A DNA stretch of 61,830 nt, from positions 1-61,830 of the forward strand of contig NZ_JAABNP010000035.1 in assembly GCF_009928485.1 (NCBI RefSeq). Reading direction: 5' to 3'. The notes beneath the pieces are model-generated. The model ran no database searches. It was not told where the DNA came from and worked only from the letters and a program-made list of their open reading frames with translations. The first letter of the stretch is position 1. Every line of letters begins with the position of its first letter. Both the position numbers and the translations under genes were made by a program. Shown here piece by piece: positions 8,231 through 16,392 of this stretch. This DNA comes from Clostridium sp. C2-6-12 (GTDB lineage Bacteria; Bacillota; Clostridia; Clostridiales; Clostridiaceae).

Positions 8231-8354
8231 AGATTCAAATAACATTTTTCTTTTCATTTCAATTTTTAACGTCTATACTAATGACCCTTACCCACTTTGA
8301 TAGACACGAGGAACTCGTGTTATATTAGAAGTGAAGGAAGGATTGATAGTTAGT

Positions 8355-8642
8355 ATGAAAAAGCAATATAGTGCAGAATTTAAAATTGAAGCAGTAAAGA
8401 GATTAGAAAAATCAGGAGAGCATTTAAGTAAAGTAGCAAAAGAATTAGGAGTAGCACCAACAACAATGAATGGTTGGGTAAAAAAATATAAAGAATCACC
8501 TGTAACTCCTTTTCCAGGGAGTGGACATCTTAAGCCAGAAGATGAGAGACTGAGAAAATTAGAAAAAGAAATCAGAGATCTTAAAGAAGAAAATGAAATA
8601 TTAAAAAAAGCGGCAGCCTACTTCGCCAAGAACCAAAAATAA
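8355..8642 (+). CDS. IS3-family transposase OrfA
   Basis: A 95-residue helix-turn-helix protein of the HTH_8/IS3 OrfA type. KKQYSAEFKIEAVKRLE begins the DNA-binding domain, HLSKVAKELGVAPTTMNGWV is the helix-turn-helix, and the C-terminal part (ERLRKLEKEIRDLKEENEIL) is a leucine-zipper coiled coil for dimerisation. The ATG at 8355 is preferred over an upstream in-frame GTG because it follows AGGAAGGA. The gene ends in a run of A residues at the point where the -1 frame becomes orfB. Confidence 0.85.
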   Translation: MKKQYSAEFKIEAVKRLEKSGEHLSKVAKELGVAPTTMNGWVKKYKESPVTPFPGSGHLKPEDERLRKLEKEIRDLKEENEILKKAAAYFAKNQK

Positions 8643-9520
8643 AAAGGTTTGAGTTTATCAAGGCTAATTGCAAAAAATATCGAATAGCGAAGCTATGCAG
8701 TGTTCTTGAAGTATCTAGGAGCAGTTATTATGCATGGGATAAGAGGCCTGAGAGCAATAGATCTAAGGCGAATAAAATACTATTAGAAAAAATTAAAGAT
8801 ATCCACAATGAGAGTAAAAAAGTCTATGGTTCTATAAAAATTAGAAAAAAATTAAATGACGGCAAGAATCCTCCAGTAAATCATAAACGTATAGAACGAA
8901 TAATGAGTGAAAACGGCATAAAATCAAAGGTTACAAAAAAAATTAAGGCCACTACTAACTCAAATCATAAACTTCCAGTAGCTCAAAATATTCTTAATAG
9001 GGATTTTTCTGTGGAAAAACCTAATGAAAAAATGGTTAGTGATATTACATATATATGGACTAATGAAGGATGGCTTTATGTAGCGGCAATAATGGATTTA
9101 TGTGGACAAAAGATTGTTGGTCTATCAATGAGTGAAAGAATGACAAAAGAATTAGTAATAAATGCGTTAGATGACGCGTATAATCGTGCTGAAAGACCAA
9201 CTGGTGTTATTTTACATTCAGATAGAGGTTCTCAATATTGCTCAATAGATTACCAGAATTTAATAAAAAAGTATGGTTTTATCTGTAGCATGTCACGTAA
9301 AGGTAATTGCTGGGATAATGCTCCTATGGAATCGTTTTGGGGGAAAATGAAATGTGAATGGCTGTATGAAAAACAATTTAAAACACGTGATGAAGCACGT
9401 GCTGCTGTATTTGAATATGTTGAAATATTTTACAACAGACAAAGGATACATGCTTCAAACGGTTATATAACTCCGGAACAGTATTATAATAATGCAAATA
9501 AAGAGTTAAAAATAGCATAG
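8636..9520 (+). CDS. IS3-family transposase OrfB (DDE integrase), -1 frame
   Basis: About 294 residues in the -1 frame relative to orfA, entered at the A-rich junction (CCAAAAATAAAAAGG, 8633-8647) by probable programmed frameshifting. No good start codon with a ribosome site lies at its beginning. The HTH_21 region contains SRSSYYAW and KVYGSIKIRKKL. The rve catalytic core carries D in VSDITYIW, D in ILHSDRGSQY and E in NAPMESFWGKMKCEW, so the DDE triad is complete. It ends with the family FYNRQRIHASNGYITPEQY. The gene is intact, so the element may still be active. Confidence 0.85.
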   Translation, partial: KIKRFEFIKANCKKYRIAKLCSVLEVSRSSYYAWDKRPESNRSKANKILLEKIKDIHNESKKVYGSIKIRKKLNDGKNPPVNHKRIERIMSENGIKSKVTKKIKATTNSNHKLPVAQNILNRDFSVEKPNEKMVSDITYIWTNEGWLYVAAIMDLCGQKIVGLSMSERMTKELVINALDDAYNRAERPTGVILHSDRGSQYCSIDYQNLIKKYGFICSMSRKGNCWDNAPMESFWGKMKCEWLYEKQFKTRDEARAAVFEYVEIFYNRQRIHASNGYITPEQYYNNANKELKIA

Positions 9521-9780
9521 ATTTTGAAATATTAAGATATTCTACGAATAAGTGAGATATTACGAGTTTAAGCTGTCTATTTTATTGGGGAAAGGGCAAA
9601 CTTCTGCTAACATCATTTGTATTTGAAATGAAAGAGACTTATGATAGTTTACGACTATCAAAATTCAATGTGTAGTCCATTTTCAACGAGGTGTATGGTT
9701 AAATGTTGAAACAGTGATATTTTTTGTAGTAAACTAAATTTTTAATTAAAATTATTTACCTTAAGAAAGGAATGACAAAA

Positions 9781-10044
9781 ATGACAAAAGTAACAATGTG
9801 TCAAAGTTGTGGTTTACCTTTTAACGAAGAACACGCACATTTCATAGCAATAGAACCAGACGGAAGTAAAAGCATCTACTGTACAAATTGCTATAAAGAC
9901 GGGAAATTCATTCACCCTAATCTAACTATGCAGGAAATGATAGAGATGCTTGTACCTGTTTTGGGAGAAGCAATGGGCGAAGAAAAAGCAAGACAAGAAT
10001 TGACAACTTTATTACCAACCCTTAAACGTTGGAAAAAAGAGTAA
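9781..10044 (+). CDS. Small zinc-ribbon protein
   Basis: An 87-residue plus-strand protein. CQSCGLPF near the N-terminus and CTNCYKDG about 26 residues later form a four-cysteine zinc ribbon of the Zn_ribbon_2 kind. The rest is helical and ends in a basic KRWKKE. An upstream in-frame ATG (9772) overlaps the AAGAAAGGA ribosome site, so the ATG at 9781, nine bases downstream of it, is the likelier start. Function unknown. It stands alone, followed by a strong terminator, and is probably cargo brought in with the mobile DNA. Confidence 0.7.
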   Translation: MTKVTMCQSCGLPFNEEHAHFIAIEPDGSKSIYCTNCYKDGKFIHPNLTMQEMIEMLVPVLGEAMGEEKARQELTTLLPTLKRWKKE

Positions 10045-10095
10045 TCCTTTTAAAAACCTACACTTACCAAATTGGATGGATTGTTAAATAAAAAT

Positions 10096-10131
10096 GGAGG
10101 GAACCTAATAAAGAGGGTTCCCTTTCATTTT
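10096..10131 (+). terminator. Rho-independent terminator after the zinc-ribbon gene
   Basis: GGGAACC (10099-10105) pairs with GGTTCCC (10116-10122) around a 10-base loop and is followed by TTTCATTTTT, giving a good plus-strand terminator about 55 bases after the zinc-ribbon stop codon. Confidence 0.8.
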
Positions 10132-10292
10132 TATGCAATTATCAACATTTAATTATAACAGAGCCTAATTTAATAATCATTAAAAAGGAGAAACTAATTA
10201 TTTAAATCACTGTAATTTTCATACAATGACTAAGGTAATGGTGAAGAGGGCCTTTTAACCCTCTTCCTGCACTATTTTCCGGTTACTCCTTT

Positions 10293-10706
10293 TTATTTTG
10301 GAACCTTTAAATGTTGCAAAGCGGATGAGTGGAGTCTGTGTACGGTTCTCATAGAAACATTAAGGTTGACACAGATTTCTTCCCAGTTAAGAAAGTTAAT
10401 GTATCGGTAGCGAAGAAGCAGCTTCTCATCCACATTTTCCATCTGGTTAATCGCTTCACGGATATCTGATTTAAGCTTTATTAATCGCTCAACCTCATGT
10501 TGTATCTGTTGCTCCAAATCTATTATCCTAATCACATATTTTTCAAAGGGTGGGTCAGTACTCTTGGTTCGACTGACTTTCTCATCAAGCACAGGGGATG
10601 AAACACTTCTTGATAAATCCCTTAAGTTTTGCAACTCTTCAAGGTCGGAGTTAATCAATTCATTCAAACGGTAAGCCTGTTTTAAGAATTCCTTAGCTGT
10701 CATCAT
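10293..10706 (-). CDS. DUF1492 phage/ICE sigma-like regulator
   Basis: A 137-residue protein of the DUF1492 group found in phages and integrative elements of Firmicutes. A long N-terminal coiled-coil region (residues 5-95) precedes a C-terminal sigma-70 region-4-like helix-turn-helix (LNWEEICVNLNVSMRTVHRL, about 105-124). Relatives control late phage gene transcription. GGAGGTGG lies just before the ATG, which overlaps the stop of the preceding small gene by four bases. No terminase, portal or capsid genes remain nearby, so it belongs to a remnant. Confidence 0.7.
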   Translation of the reverse strand: MMTAKEFLKQAYRLNELINSDLEELQNLRDLSRSVSSPVLDEKVSRTKSTDPPFEKYVIRIIDLEQQIQHEVERLIKLKSDIREAINQMENVDEKLLLRYRYINFLNWEEICVNLNVSMRTVHRLHSSALQHLKVPK

Positions 10707-10924
10707 CGCACCACCTCCTCTTGTAGTTGTTGAATTAACATGTCAGGGTTTAGAGAGGTGAGGACATTGAACAATTCAGAATGAAAGAAGCACTCAACCT
10801 CACGTTTTGTATATAAAGCAGAATCATTGCGAGGGTGTTTTGCTAGTCTTTTCAGTGCAAAACGATAATCTTTAACTGCCTGTAGAATAATGGCATTCGC
10901 CAGTTTTTCAAATGCATCCATCAT
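10703..10924 (-). CDS. Small phage/ICE protein of unknown function
   Basis: A 73-residue helical protein (LANAIILQAVKDYRFALKRL, then REVECFFHSELFNVLTSLNP). It overlaps both the helicase remnant upstream and the DUF1492 gene downstream by four bases each (ATGA-type junctions), so the three genes are translationally coupled. Proteins of this size regularly sit between SNF2-type helicase and regulator genes in Firmicute phages. I cannot name a function. Confidence 0.6.
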   Translation of the reverse strand: MMDAFEKLANAIILQAVKDYRFALKRLAKHPRNDSALYTKREVECFFHSELFNVLTSLNPDMLIQQLQEEVVR

Positions 10925-11319
10925 ACAGCATCCCTCTCTTTCCCAAGATTTGCTTTGACAGCATTGATAAGGTCGGACTGTGTCTTTTCCTTTTTCTTCA
11001 AAGCATTCATAACATCTTCATCAATCGTGCCTTTAGTAATAATGTGATGGATAACCACGGTTTCATTTTGTCCTTGTCTCCAAAGTCTCGCATTGGTTTG
11101 CTGATAGAGTTCCAGACTCCAAGTAAGTCCAAACCAGATAAGCGTTGAACCACCACTTTGTAAGTTAAGGCCGTGTCCCGCTGATGCAGGATGGATAACC
11201 GCTACAGAAATATCGCCGTTGTTCCAATCCTTAATATCCTTGGAAGTCTTAATTTCTCGTACATTGAATTTTGCCTTAATACGCTCTAAATCGTGATTAT
11301 ACCAATAGGCAATAAGCAC
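10921..11319 (-). pseudogene. C-terminal fragment of a phage-type SNF2 helicase
   Basis: 132 codons matching only the last helicase motifs of an SNF2/DEAD-like phage helicase: VIHPASAGHGLNLQSGGST (motif V region) and NARLWRQGQNETVVIHHII (motif VI, QxxxRxxRxGQ). Full-length relatives are 450 or more residues with Walker A and DEAH boxes, all missing here. The reading frame upstream of 11319 is lost and the sequence runs straight into noncoding DNA, so this is a truncated gene marking a deletion boundary of an old prophage or integrative element. Confidence 0.75.
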
Positions 11320-11414
11320 TCTTTCATATAAATTAAAAAATCATGTTCCACCTCCTCGCCTCCTTTCTCATGCCATGTTTCATAACACTGTGGATATGAT
11401 TGTTTTTGAGCAAC

Positions 11415-11466
11415 AAAAAAAGACCGACTGCTATGCTGTAATTTACAGCAAACAATCGGCCTTTTT
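11415..11466 (-). terminator. Terminator after the ArdA-like operon
   Basis: AAAAAGACCGA and TCGGCCTTTTT form a stem with one mismatch. A perfect TGCTGTAA/TTACAGCA palindrome lies inside the loop. On the minus strand a run of T follows the stem, about 80 bases after the stop codon of the ArdA-like gene. It may be bidirectional. Confidence 0.65.
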
Positions 11467-11548
11467 ATTTTCGGGTATAAAAAAACACGGATATCTTCCG
11501 TGCTACCTTAGAATATTAAGTTATGGGATATATCTATAAGAAAATTTA

Positions 11549-12568
11549 CTACTCCATTGATATTCCCATACTATCTAGTTTTTTACTGAATTCATAGTGA
11601 AACTGTTCCCCGTTTGATTTTATAAAACCATTTTTACAAGGCACTAACCCTCTATTATCAATATCTGCTTTTGCATATAAGGTATAATCAAAATTATCTC
11701 CAAGTATGGTATCAGGTTCTACAATACCATTCTTTCTCGCAAGTAATCTACCATAGTTTTCAAGTTTGTCCTCCTTTGGAGCAAAATCATAACAATTTAA
11801 GTTCTGTGAAATATCTAGGGCAAAGTCAAGCCTAGTACAGACTTCAAGTTCCATTGCTGACTCTAAATGCTCTGTAAAGAAAGCTCTCCCTTGTCCTTGC
11901 TCATCACAGACATATCCAAAGTTATTACTATCAGATATTAATTCTTCTATGGAGTCATATTGTTCTGCCAGCTCTTTAATATTAGGGAATACACACTTTG
12001 CATCTAATAAGGCACATCTACTCCACTTATTTGTACCAAGTGCATCTAAGGCTATTGCCATTTCATCAGGTTCTAAACTAGAAAATTCATAGTCAGGCAA
12101 GTTTATCCATACACCTTCAGGATAATCTTTACTTCCCACTTTAATTTTTACAGTCCAATCATCCCCTATCATCTCATCTGAATTTGTGCCATCATAGATT
12201 TGTTTGAGACTATTTATTTGATATACATAGCCTTTATCCGTAAATATCCCATTGAAATCTTCATGGTATTCACTTCCAAGCTGCTTGGTTTTAATAAAGG
12301 GAAGTATATCATCCGATGCACATTCCTTATGTCTTGCTATATATTCTCCAAGAGATTCATTATCAGTAGCTTTGTAATGAAAATCAAAATTACTAAGTTG
12401 CTCTGTTAGATTTATCAAATCTGATGCATTATTGACCTCCACAATCTGAACAGCACCCTCTAGAATATACTTTTCTTTGACTGACATTTCAGCAAATCTC
12501 TTTTCTAGATATTCATTTTCTTTCTCTGTTCCTTCAATATCTTTCCATAGATATTCTAAGTTTTTCAT
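11549..12568 (-). CDS. ArdA-like antirestriction protein
   Basis: A 339-residue acidic protein resembling the ArdA group of integrative elements. Characteristic blocks are VKIKVGSKDYPEGVWINLPD (about 143-162), DALGTNKWSRCALLDAK, ELEVCTRLDFALDISQNLN and the C-terminal NYGRLLARKNGIVEPD. ArdA proteins are DNA mimics that block type I restriction enzymes and protect incoming mobile DNA. The ATG overlaps the end of the DUF4314 gene and follows GGGAGGA, so the two are coupled. Assignment rests on motif pattern and context; family membership is likely, activity unproven. Confidence 0.6.
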   Translation of the reverse strand: MKNLEYLWKDIEGTEKENEYLEKRFAEMSVKEKYILEGAVQIVEVNNASDLINLTEQLSNFDFHYKATDNESLGEYIARHKECASDDILPFIKTKQLGSEYHEDFNGIFTDKGYVYQINSLKQIYDGTNSDEMIGDDWTVKIKVGSKDYPEGVWINLPDYEFSSLEPDEMAIALDALGTNKWSRCALLDAKCVFPNIKELAEQYDSIEELISDSNNFGYVCDEQGQGRAFFTEHLESAMELEVCTRLDFALDISQNLNCYDFAPKEDKLENYGRLLARKNGIVEPDTILGDNFDYTLYAKADIDNRGLVPCKNGFIKSNGEQFHYEFSKKLDSMGISME

Positions 12569-12861
12569 AAACTCATTCCTCCCATACCTTGTGATTGCTC
12601 TTTTAAAGGCTCATCTGACTCTTTAATCTCTTCTTTCTGTGGACGAGATAGCACTTTGAAATTACCTTCTCCAGGAATAAGACCAAGACCTCTGCCATTA
12701 TCCCATTTCATGTGTATGGTTCCAATGTCATCTACCCCTATTACCGTTCCCTTTGTTCCTTTTTCAACACCTTGCACATCATCCATTGCCTGAATTAATT
12801 CAATTCGTGTACCTACAGGATAGCCATTCTTAATTCTTTCTACTTGATTTCTATTATTCAA
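12565..12861 (-). CDS. DUF4314 protein of an integrative element
   Basis: A 98-residue protein with the compact DUF4314 domain: NGYPVGTRIELIQAMDD, then KGTKGTVIGVDDIGTIHMKW and DNGRGLGLIPG. It is a small SH3-like beta-barrel found almost only in conjugative transposons and phages next to ardA-type genes; role unknown. The start is a TTG eight bases after GGGAGG, overlapping the tail of a small upstream ORF. It sits between two ArdA-like genes, typical of integrative-element cargo. Confidence 0.7.
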   Translation of the reverse strand: MNNRNQVERIKNGYPVGTRIELIQAMDDVQGVEKGTKGTVIGVDDIGTIHMKWDNGRGLGLIPGEGNFKVLSRPQKEEIKESDEPLKEQSQGMGGMSL

Positions 12862-12964
12862 ATTTCATACCTCCCATTTTTTGATTTTCTTTTATACCTA
12901 TTTCTTCAGCTGTTTTAATAAACCAGTTATCGCTGTTCCAAAAGCTAACATAAATATCTCCCAT
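12854..12964 (-). CDS. Small ORF or in-frame tail of the upstream ArdA-like gene
   Basis: 36 codons from ATG 12964 to TAA 12854 (MGDIYVSFWNSDNWFIKTAE...). The frame is the same as that of the 507-residue gene upstream and is open back to that gene's TGA at 13001-13003, giving a possible extension of about 48 codons. The ATG has no convincing ribosome site. So it is either the severed C-terminus of the upstream protein, a readthrough extension, or a tiny separate gene. Its amino-acid composition looks like real coding sequence. Confidence 0.45.
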   Translation of the reverse strand: MGDIYVSFWNSDNWFIKTAEEIGIKENQKMGGMKFE

Positions 12965-13000
12965 ATCGGTACTGATTTCTCTCTGCTCAAAACCCTCTGA

Positions 13001-14524
13001 TCAGCCATCAGAGGCCTGTCCAGTAATGTTATCTTTAATCTTTTCAAGCTCTTTAGGAGATAAATCATCATTTAGAGTAAGAACAGCCACACCCATTAAT
13101 TCTCCCTCTACAAGCTCAACGGAAAATACATACTTTGATACTTTTGCATTGACACTATCGTGGTCGTCGTAATATCTCATCAGACCTCTTTGTTCTTCTT
13201 CTGGAAGATTATCATCTTCTATTGCCTTTAGGATTACATCTAGATACTCAGCTATTTCAGCATTTGAAATTTCCTGTGGTTCGTTTGCATATTCTTTATA
13301 ACCATATTCATTTTCTATATCATATGTTGTTATCCTAAGAGGCATATATAGTTTTAAGGTTTTTGCTTCTTCTTGTTCAGGAAATACCATTCCAAGATTT
13401 TCAAATAATAAATTGGCAAGCTTTTGATTATAGCCATGGTAAATGATATATCCTTTCTCTGAAAACGCTCCAAATTCATGTGCCATTTTTTCCTGTCCAT
13501 ATCTTTTAAAGTCAATGTATTCTTCAAGATTCGAATCATATTCAAAATGTCCTGAGTCACAAATCATATATCTGCCATAGCTTTCTACATTTTCGATACC
13601 ATCAAAGAGTTCAAATTCATACATAGAATCTGCTAGTGCAAAAATTTCATCAGCAGTTCTGGGGTTAATATGGTCCATAAGTTTTTCAAAAAATCCTATA
13701 TCCCGACTGCCCATCTCCTGATAATATTCTGCTAATTTATTTAAGGTGTCTATCTTAATTAATGGTGTTGTATCAGCAGAAATAATATTTATTACCCTAT
13801 CTGAAAAGTTATGACTATCAATTGTAACTTCACAATCATGTAAGTAAGGAGTTTCTAATCTCATCAGTGCTTTTTCAATTTCAACATCAGAACAAGGAAG
13901 ATAGATAAATTCATTCGCACCTTTTGCGGCCAGCTGTATTGTTGCTACAGTTTCTTTCCAATGATATGGAGGAAACTGCTTGCCATTATATATTTGCTCC
14001 GACTCATTTGAATTTTTATATAGGACTCCATAAGGAGTAATTTTAGAATTAGGATTGCTTTTTATTACATCCATTGCATAGGAGCCACCGTCAAGCTCTT
14101 CTAATTCTTTTACTGCTACTGCTTGCTTTTCCGATAGGTATAACTCTTTTCCTACGGTTTCTAAATTATTAAAGTCACTTACAAGGCTATAGCAATGAGT
14201 ATTAAAGTTTAGATTGATTAATTCTGCTATTGTTTTAGAATTATCTGCAAAGGCTAAAGCAAAGAATACTTTTCTTTCCTTTGTATCGAAACTATCCATC
14301 CTCTTAAATAAGTAATTTAATTCATCAATGTTGCACTCTTTACCTTTTAAAACTTCATTCATGTCTGAATCATAGACTACTTCTTCAATATAGCAGTTAG
14401 GAGTAGTTGAAGTTTCAAGTTCCAGCTGATTATATACATTGGATACTTCGCTTTCATCATAAGGGAAATTAAACATAATTGACTCATCTTCTTTTCTGTC
14501 GACTCTTTTTAATCTAATTAGCAT
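13001..14524 (-). CDS. Large ArdA-like antirestriction protein
   Basis: A 507-residue acidic protein. Residues 345-375 (LEEYIDFKRYGQEKMAHEFG) closely follow the ArdA signature L-x-x-Y-I-D-[FY]-x-x-[FY]-G, with ESYGRYMICDSGHFEY ahead of it. The N-terminal third and the last ~120 residues are further strand-rich domains common to large ArdA fusions in Firmicute conjugative elements. Expected role: DNA mimicry against host restriction after transfer. Start ATG follows GGAGG. It ends in TGA, but the same frame continues open for about 48 codons (see the small ORF entry), so the present stop may be a recent mutation. Confidence 0.65.
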   Translation of the reverse strand: MLIRLKRVDRKEDESIMFNFPYDESEVSNVYNQLELETSTTPNCYIEEVVYDSDMNEVLKGKECNIDELNYLFKRMDSFDTKERKVFFALAFADNSKTIAELINLNFNTHCYSLVSDFNNLETVGKELYLSEKQAVAVKELEELDGGSYAMDVIKSNPNSKITPYGVLYKNSNESEQIYNGKQFPPYHWKETVATIQLAAKGANEFIYLPCSDVEIEKALMRLETPYLHDCEVTIDSHNFSDRVINIISADTTPLIKIDTLNKLAEYYQEMGSRDIGFFEKLMDHINPRTADEIFALADSMYEFELFDGIENVESYGRYMICDSGHFEYDSNLEEYIDFKRYGQEKMAHEFGAFSEKGYIIYHGYNQKLANLLFENLGMVFPEQEEAKTLKLYMPLRITTYDIENEYGYKEYANEPQEISNAEIAEYLDVILKAIEDDNLPEEEQRGLMRYYDDHDSVNAKVSKYVFSVELVEGELMGVAVLTLNDDLSPKELEKIKDNITGQASDG

Positions 14525-14538
14525 ACCTTTCCTCCATT

Positions 14539-15228
14539 CTATTTTTTAATTGAAAATACATCTGCACCATACTTTGCAATTAATGATGCATTGATTATTA
14601 TCTTAAATGTAGTATCATCAATGAGTTCTCTATCTGCTATCTCACTGATTCTTATATATTCTTTACCTGTTGATATAGTTTTTGCTGTTTGGTAAAGGGC
14701 ATAGCCAGCTGTACTGATTTGTCTAAGATGTATATTTGAGAAATTAAATCCATTTAGGCAAACTGCATGTTTTGAATTATTCCATAATAATTCATCAGCA
14801 GTTAGGAGAAATATTACCGCAAGGTAGCTTGGTGACCTTTCCCATACTTCAACATCTTGCATATGGTGTACATGATAAAACCTTTCCTTATGGATATGAT
14901 TTAAAAATAGTTGACCAGTAAATCTGCCGCTAAGTAATTTCAATCTGTCTTTCAGAGCATAATTTTTTATTCTTCCAAAGCAATCTCTTATCAGATCTGT
15001 GTAATTAATTTCATCTGCCTCTTGTTTTTCTTTGAAACAAAAGCAGTCATTAGGATTGCCTCTGCTTTTAACCTTTGCTACACAGCCATTACAAATATTA
15101 ATACCTCCCTTACAATTAAAATGATTATTAATAACTACTCCACTTCCTCTTGGAGAAAAATTAGGTGCTAGCATCATCAGCTGCTCTATTCCTCCCAGTG
15201 ATGTACCATACATAAAATATCTTGACAT
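14539..15228 (-). CDS. Cysteine-rich integrative-element protein, unrecognised
   Basis: About 229 residues from the ATG at 15228, which follows GAAAGGA by nine bases. A longer in-frame reading to 15363 runs through a terminator-like hairpin and is unlikely to be used. A cluster CKGGINICNGC...CFCFK at residues ~38-65 could bind a metal or iron-sulfur centre. The C-terminal part is mixed alpha/beta with no motif I recognise. It heads the ardA/DUF4314 operon (15 bases to the next gene) and is likely integrative-element cargo. Confidence 0.55.
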   Translation of the reverse strand: MSRYFMYGTSLGGIEQLMMLAPNFSPRGSGVVINNHFNCKGGINICNGCVAKVKSRGNPNDCFCFKEKQEADEINYTDLIRDCFGRIKNYALKDRLKLLSGRFTGQLFLNHIHKERFYHVHHMQDVEVWERSPSYLAVIFLLTADELLWNNSKHAVCLNGFNFSNIHLRQISTAGYALYQTAKTISTGKEYIRISEIADRELIDDTTFKIIINASLIAKYGADVFSIKK

Positions 15229-15264
15229 TGTTCTCAGTCCTTTCTTTCTATTAGTTTTTGAAAT

Positions 15265-15317
15265 AAAAAAGAGGCGAAGACTATCGATCATAAGTTGACC
15301 GAAGACTTCGCCTCTTT
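15265..15317 (-). terminator. Attenuator-like hairpin before the ICE operon
   Basis: GAGGCGAAG (15271-15279) pairs with CTTCGCCTC (15306-15314). On the minus strand the stem is followed by six T residues. It lies about 40 bases upstream of the first gene of the ardA operon, so it would stop leader transcripts before the operon unless antiterminated. Attenuation is inference. Confidence 0.6.
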
Positions 15318-15476
15318 GGGTTTCTGTATTTAGTTTTAGATTTATATAAAACAAATGCACCAAGATTTATATCTCAGTGCATTTATGGTTTGTATTATTT
15401 AGTTTTCAAGTAATTGTTTGTGCTTGTATATTGGAGTTTATTTATTGCCTTTCCACACCTTTCCTAGTATATCTTT

Positions 15477-15887
15477 TTACACTAAAAAGGCATCTAAATG
15501 ACTATATTGATATTCTTCCATCAACTCATTTACCATTGAGTCTATCCTTGTAGCATACTTTGGTATATTCACTTCATTTTGATATTGAATCAGAATCGGA
15601 TATTTCTTTCCCCATGCACTTGTCCAATCAATTTTTTCTTCTATTTGCTCACTGGTTTTTTCAATAATCTCTTGTATTTCTTTCACATCAATATCAAATT
15701 CAATCAGTTCATCCAATGACATATTATATAAAACTGCCATTCTTTTAGACTGGAGTATGTCTGGAAGTGTTTCATCTGTTTCCCATTTTGAGACTGTCTG
15801 CCTGCTTACTCCTAATTTTTCTGCCACATCCTCTTGAGAAAGCCCACATTTCTTTCTTGCATGAAATAAACTGTTTCCTAAATTCAT
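15477..15887 (-). CDS. XRE-family transcriptional regulator
   Basis: A 136-residue regulator with an N-terminal Cro/CI helix-turn-helix: GNSLFHARKKCGLSQEDVAE, then KLGVSRQTVSKWETDETLPD, residues ~4-43. The C-terminal ~75 residues are helical (EIQEIIEKTSEQIEEKIDW) and probably serve for dimerisation. Targets unknown; it may control the nearby integrative-element operon or the small membrane-protein gene downstream. It has its own spacer on both sides, suggesting a separate transcript. Confidence 0.8.
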   Translation of the reverse strand: MNLGNSLFHARKKCGLSQEDVAEKLGVSRQTVSKWETDETLPDILQSKRMAVLYNMSLDELIEFDIDVKEIQEIIEKTSEQIEEKIDWTSAWGKKYPILIQYQNEVNIPKYATRIDSMVNELMEEYQYSHLDAFLV

Positions 15888-16034
15888 AAAATTTACCTCC
15901 TGATTTTATTTATCTAAGGAGAATTATTGCATTTAAGGAAAAATAAAGCCACCAATTATATCTTACATTTTTGCTCCTTTTCCTAACATGGTTACCTTGA
16001 AAAATTGAAACTTGTTAGCTTTACCTTATGCTCA

Positions 16035-16313
16035 TCAGCTCCGATGTTTATTTTTCAAAATAAAAGATATACCATATGCTACTGATGTAAGAACAAGCGC
16101 AATTGCAAAATGTATTGGTAGCACCAGCTTGAAAAACATATTATAAGCTTCTCCGTCCTCTAATATTGCAGGCATTGCAATTAAGCTGATTACTACAGTC
16201 AGTATGGTTGAAATAACAGGTGCTGACCAAAGATGTTTTCGCTTAAAACAAAACAGGAAAACTACTGCCAAAATAGGTATTACTATAAAAACCGAAACAT
16301 TCCACCAATCCAT
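16035..16313 (-). CDS. Small three-segment membrane protein
   Basis: A 92-residue hydrophobic protein with three predicted membrane helices: about residues 5-24 (VFIVIPILAVVFLFCF), 30-52 (PVISTILTVVISLIAMPA) and 62-86 (LVLPIHFAIALVLTSVAYGI). It ends in a basic KNKHRS tail, which would be cytoplasmic. No enzymatic motif. It lies between an XRE regulator and an immunity-like gene. Function unknown; an immunity or envelope role is only a guess. Confidence 0.6.
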   Translation of the reverse strand: MDWWNVSVFIVIPILAVVFLFCFKRKHLWSAPVISTILTVVISLIAMPAILEDGEAYNMFFKLVLPIHFAIALVLTSVAYGISFILKNKHRS

Positions 16314-16392
16314 AACAGACCTCCTTAAATATCAGTACCATTCTCAAAACTGCGCTACAAGATAATGAGAACTGTCCCCCTATGCATATAAC

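Larger units (their letters stand above)
8282..9598 (+). mobile_element. IS3-family insertion sequence
   Basis: About 1,317 bp, bounded by imperfect terminal inverted repeats. The left end starts TGACCCTTACCCA (8282). The right end, read inverted from 9598, starts TGCCCTTTCCCCA. Both arms share ATAGACA about 18 bases in. It carries the usual two overlapping genes, orfA (HTH) and orfB (DDE integrase), the latter in the -1 frame. I see no clear target duplication: the flanking trinucleotides are TAA and AAC, so the element may be old, recombined, or its ends may be off by a base or two. It is one of very few plus-strand units in the window. Confidence 0.85.

Noticed and set aside
15229..15363. 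N-terminal extension of the cysteine-rich ICE protein
   Set aside because: It would translate through the terminator-like hairpin at 15265-15317, and a good ribosome site precedes the internal ATG at 15228.
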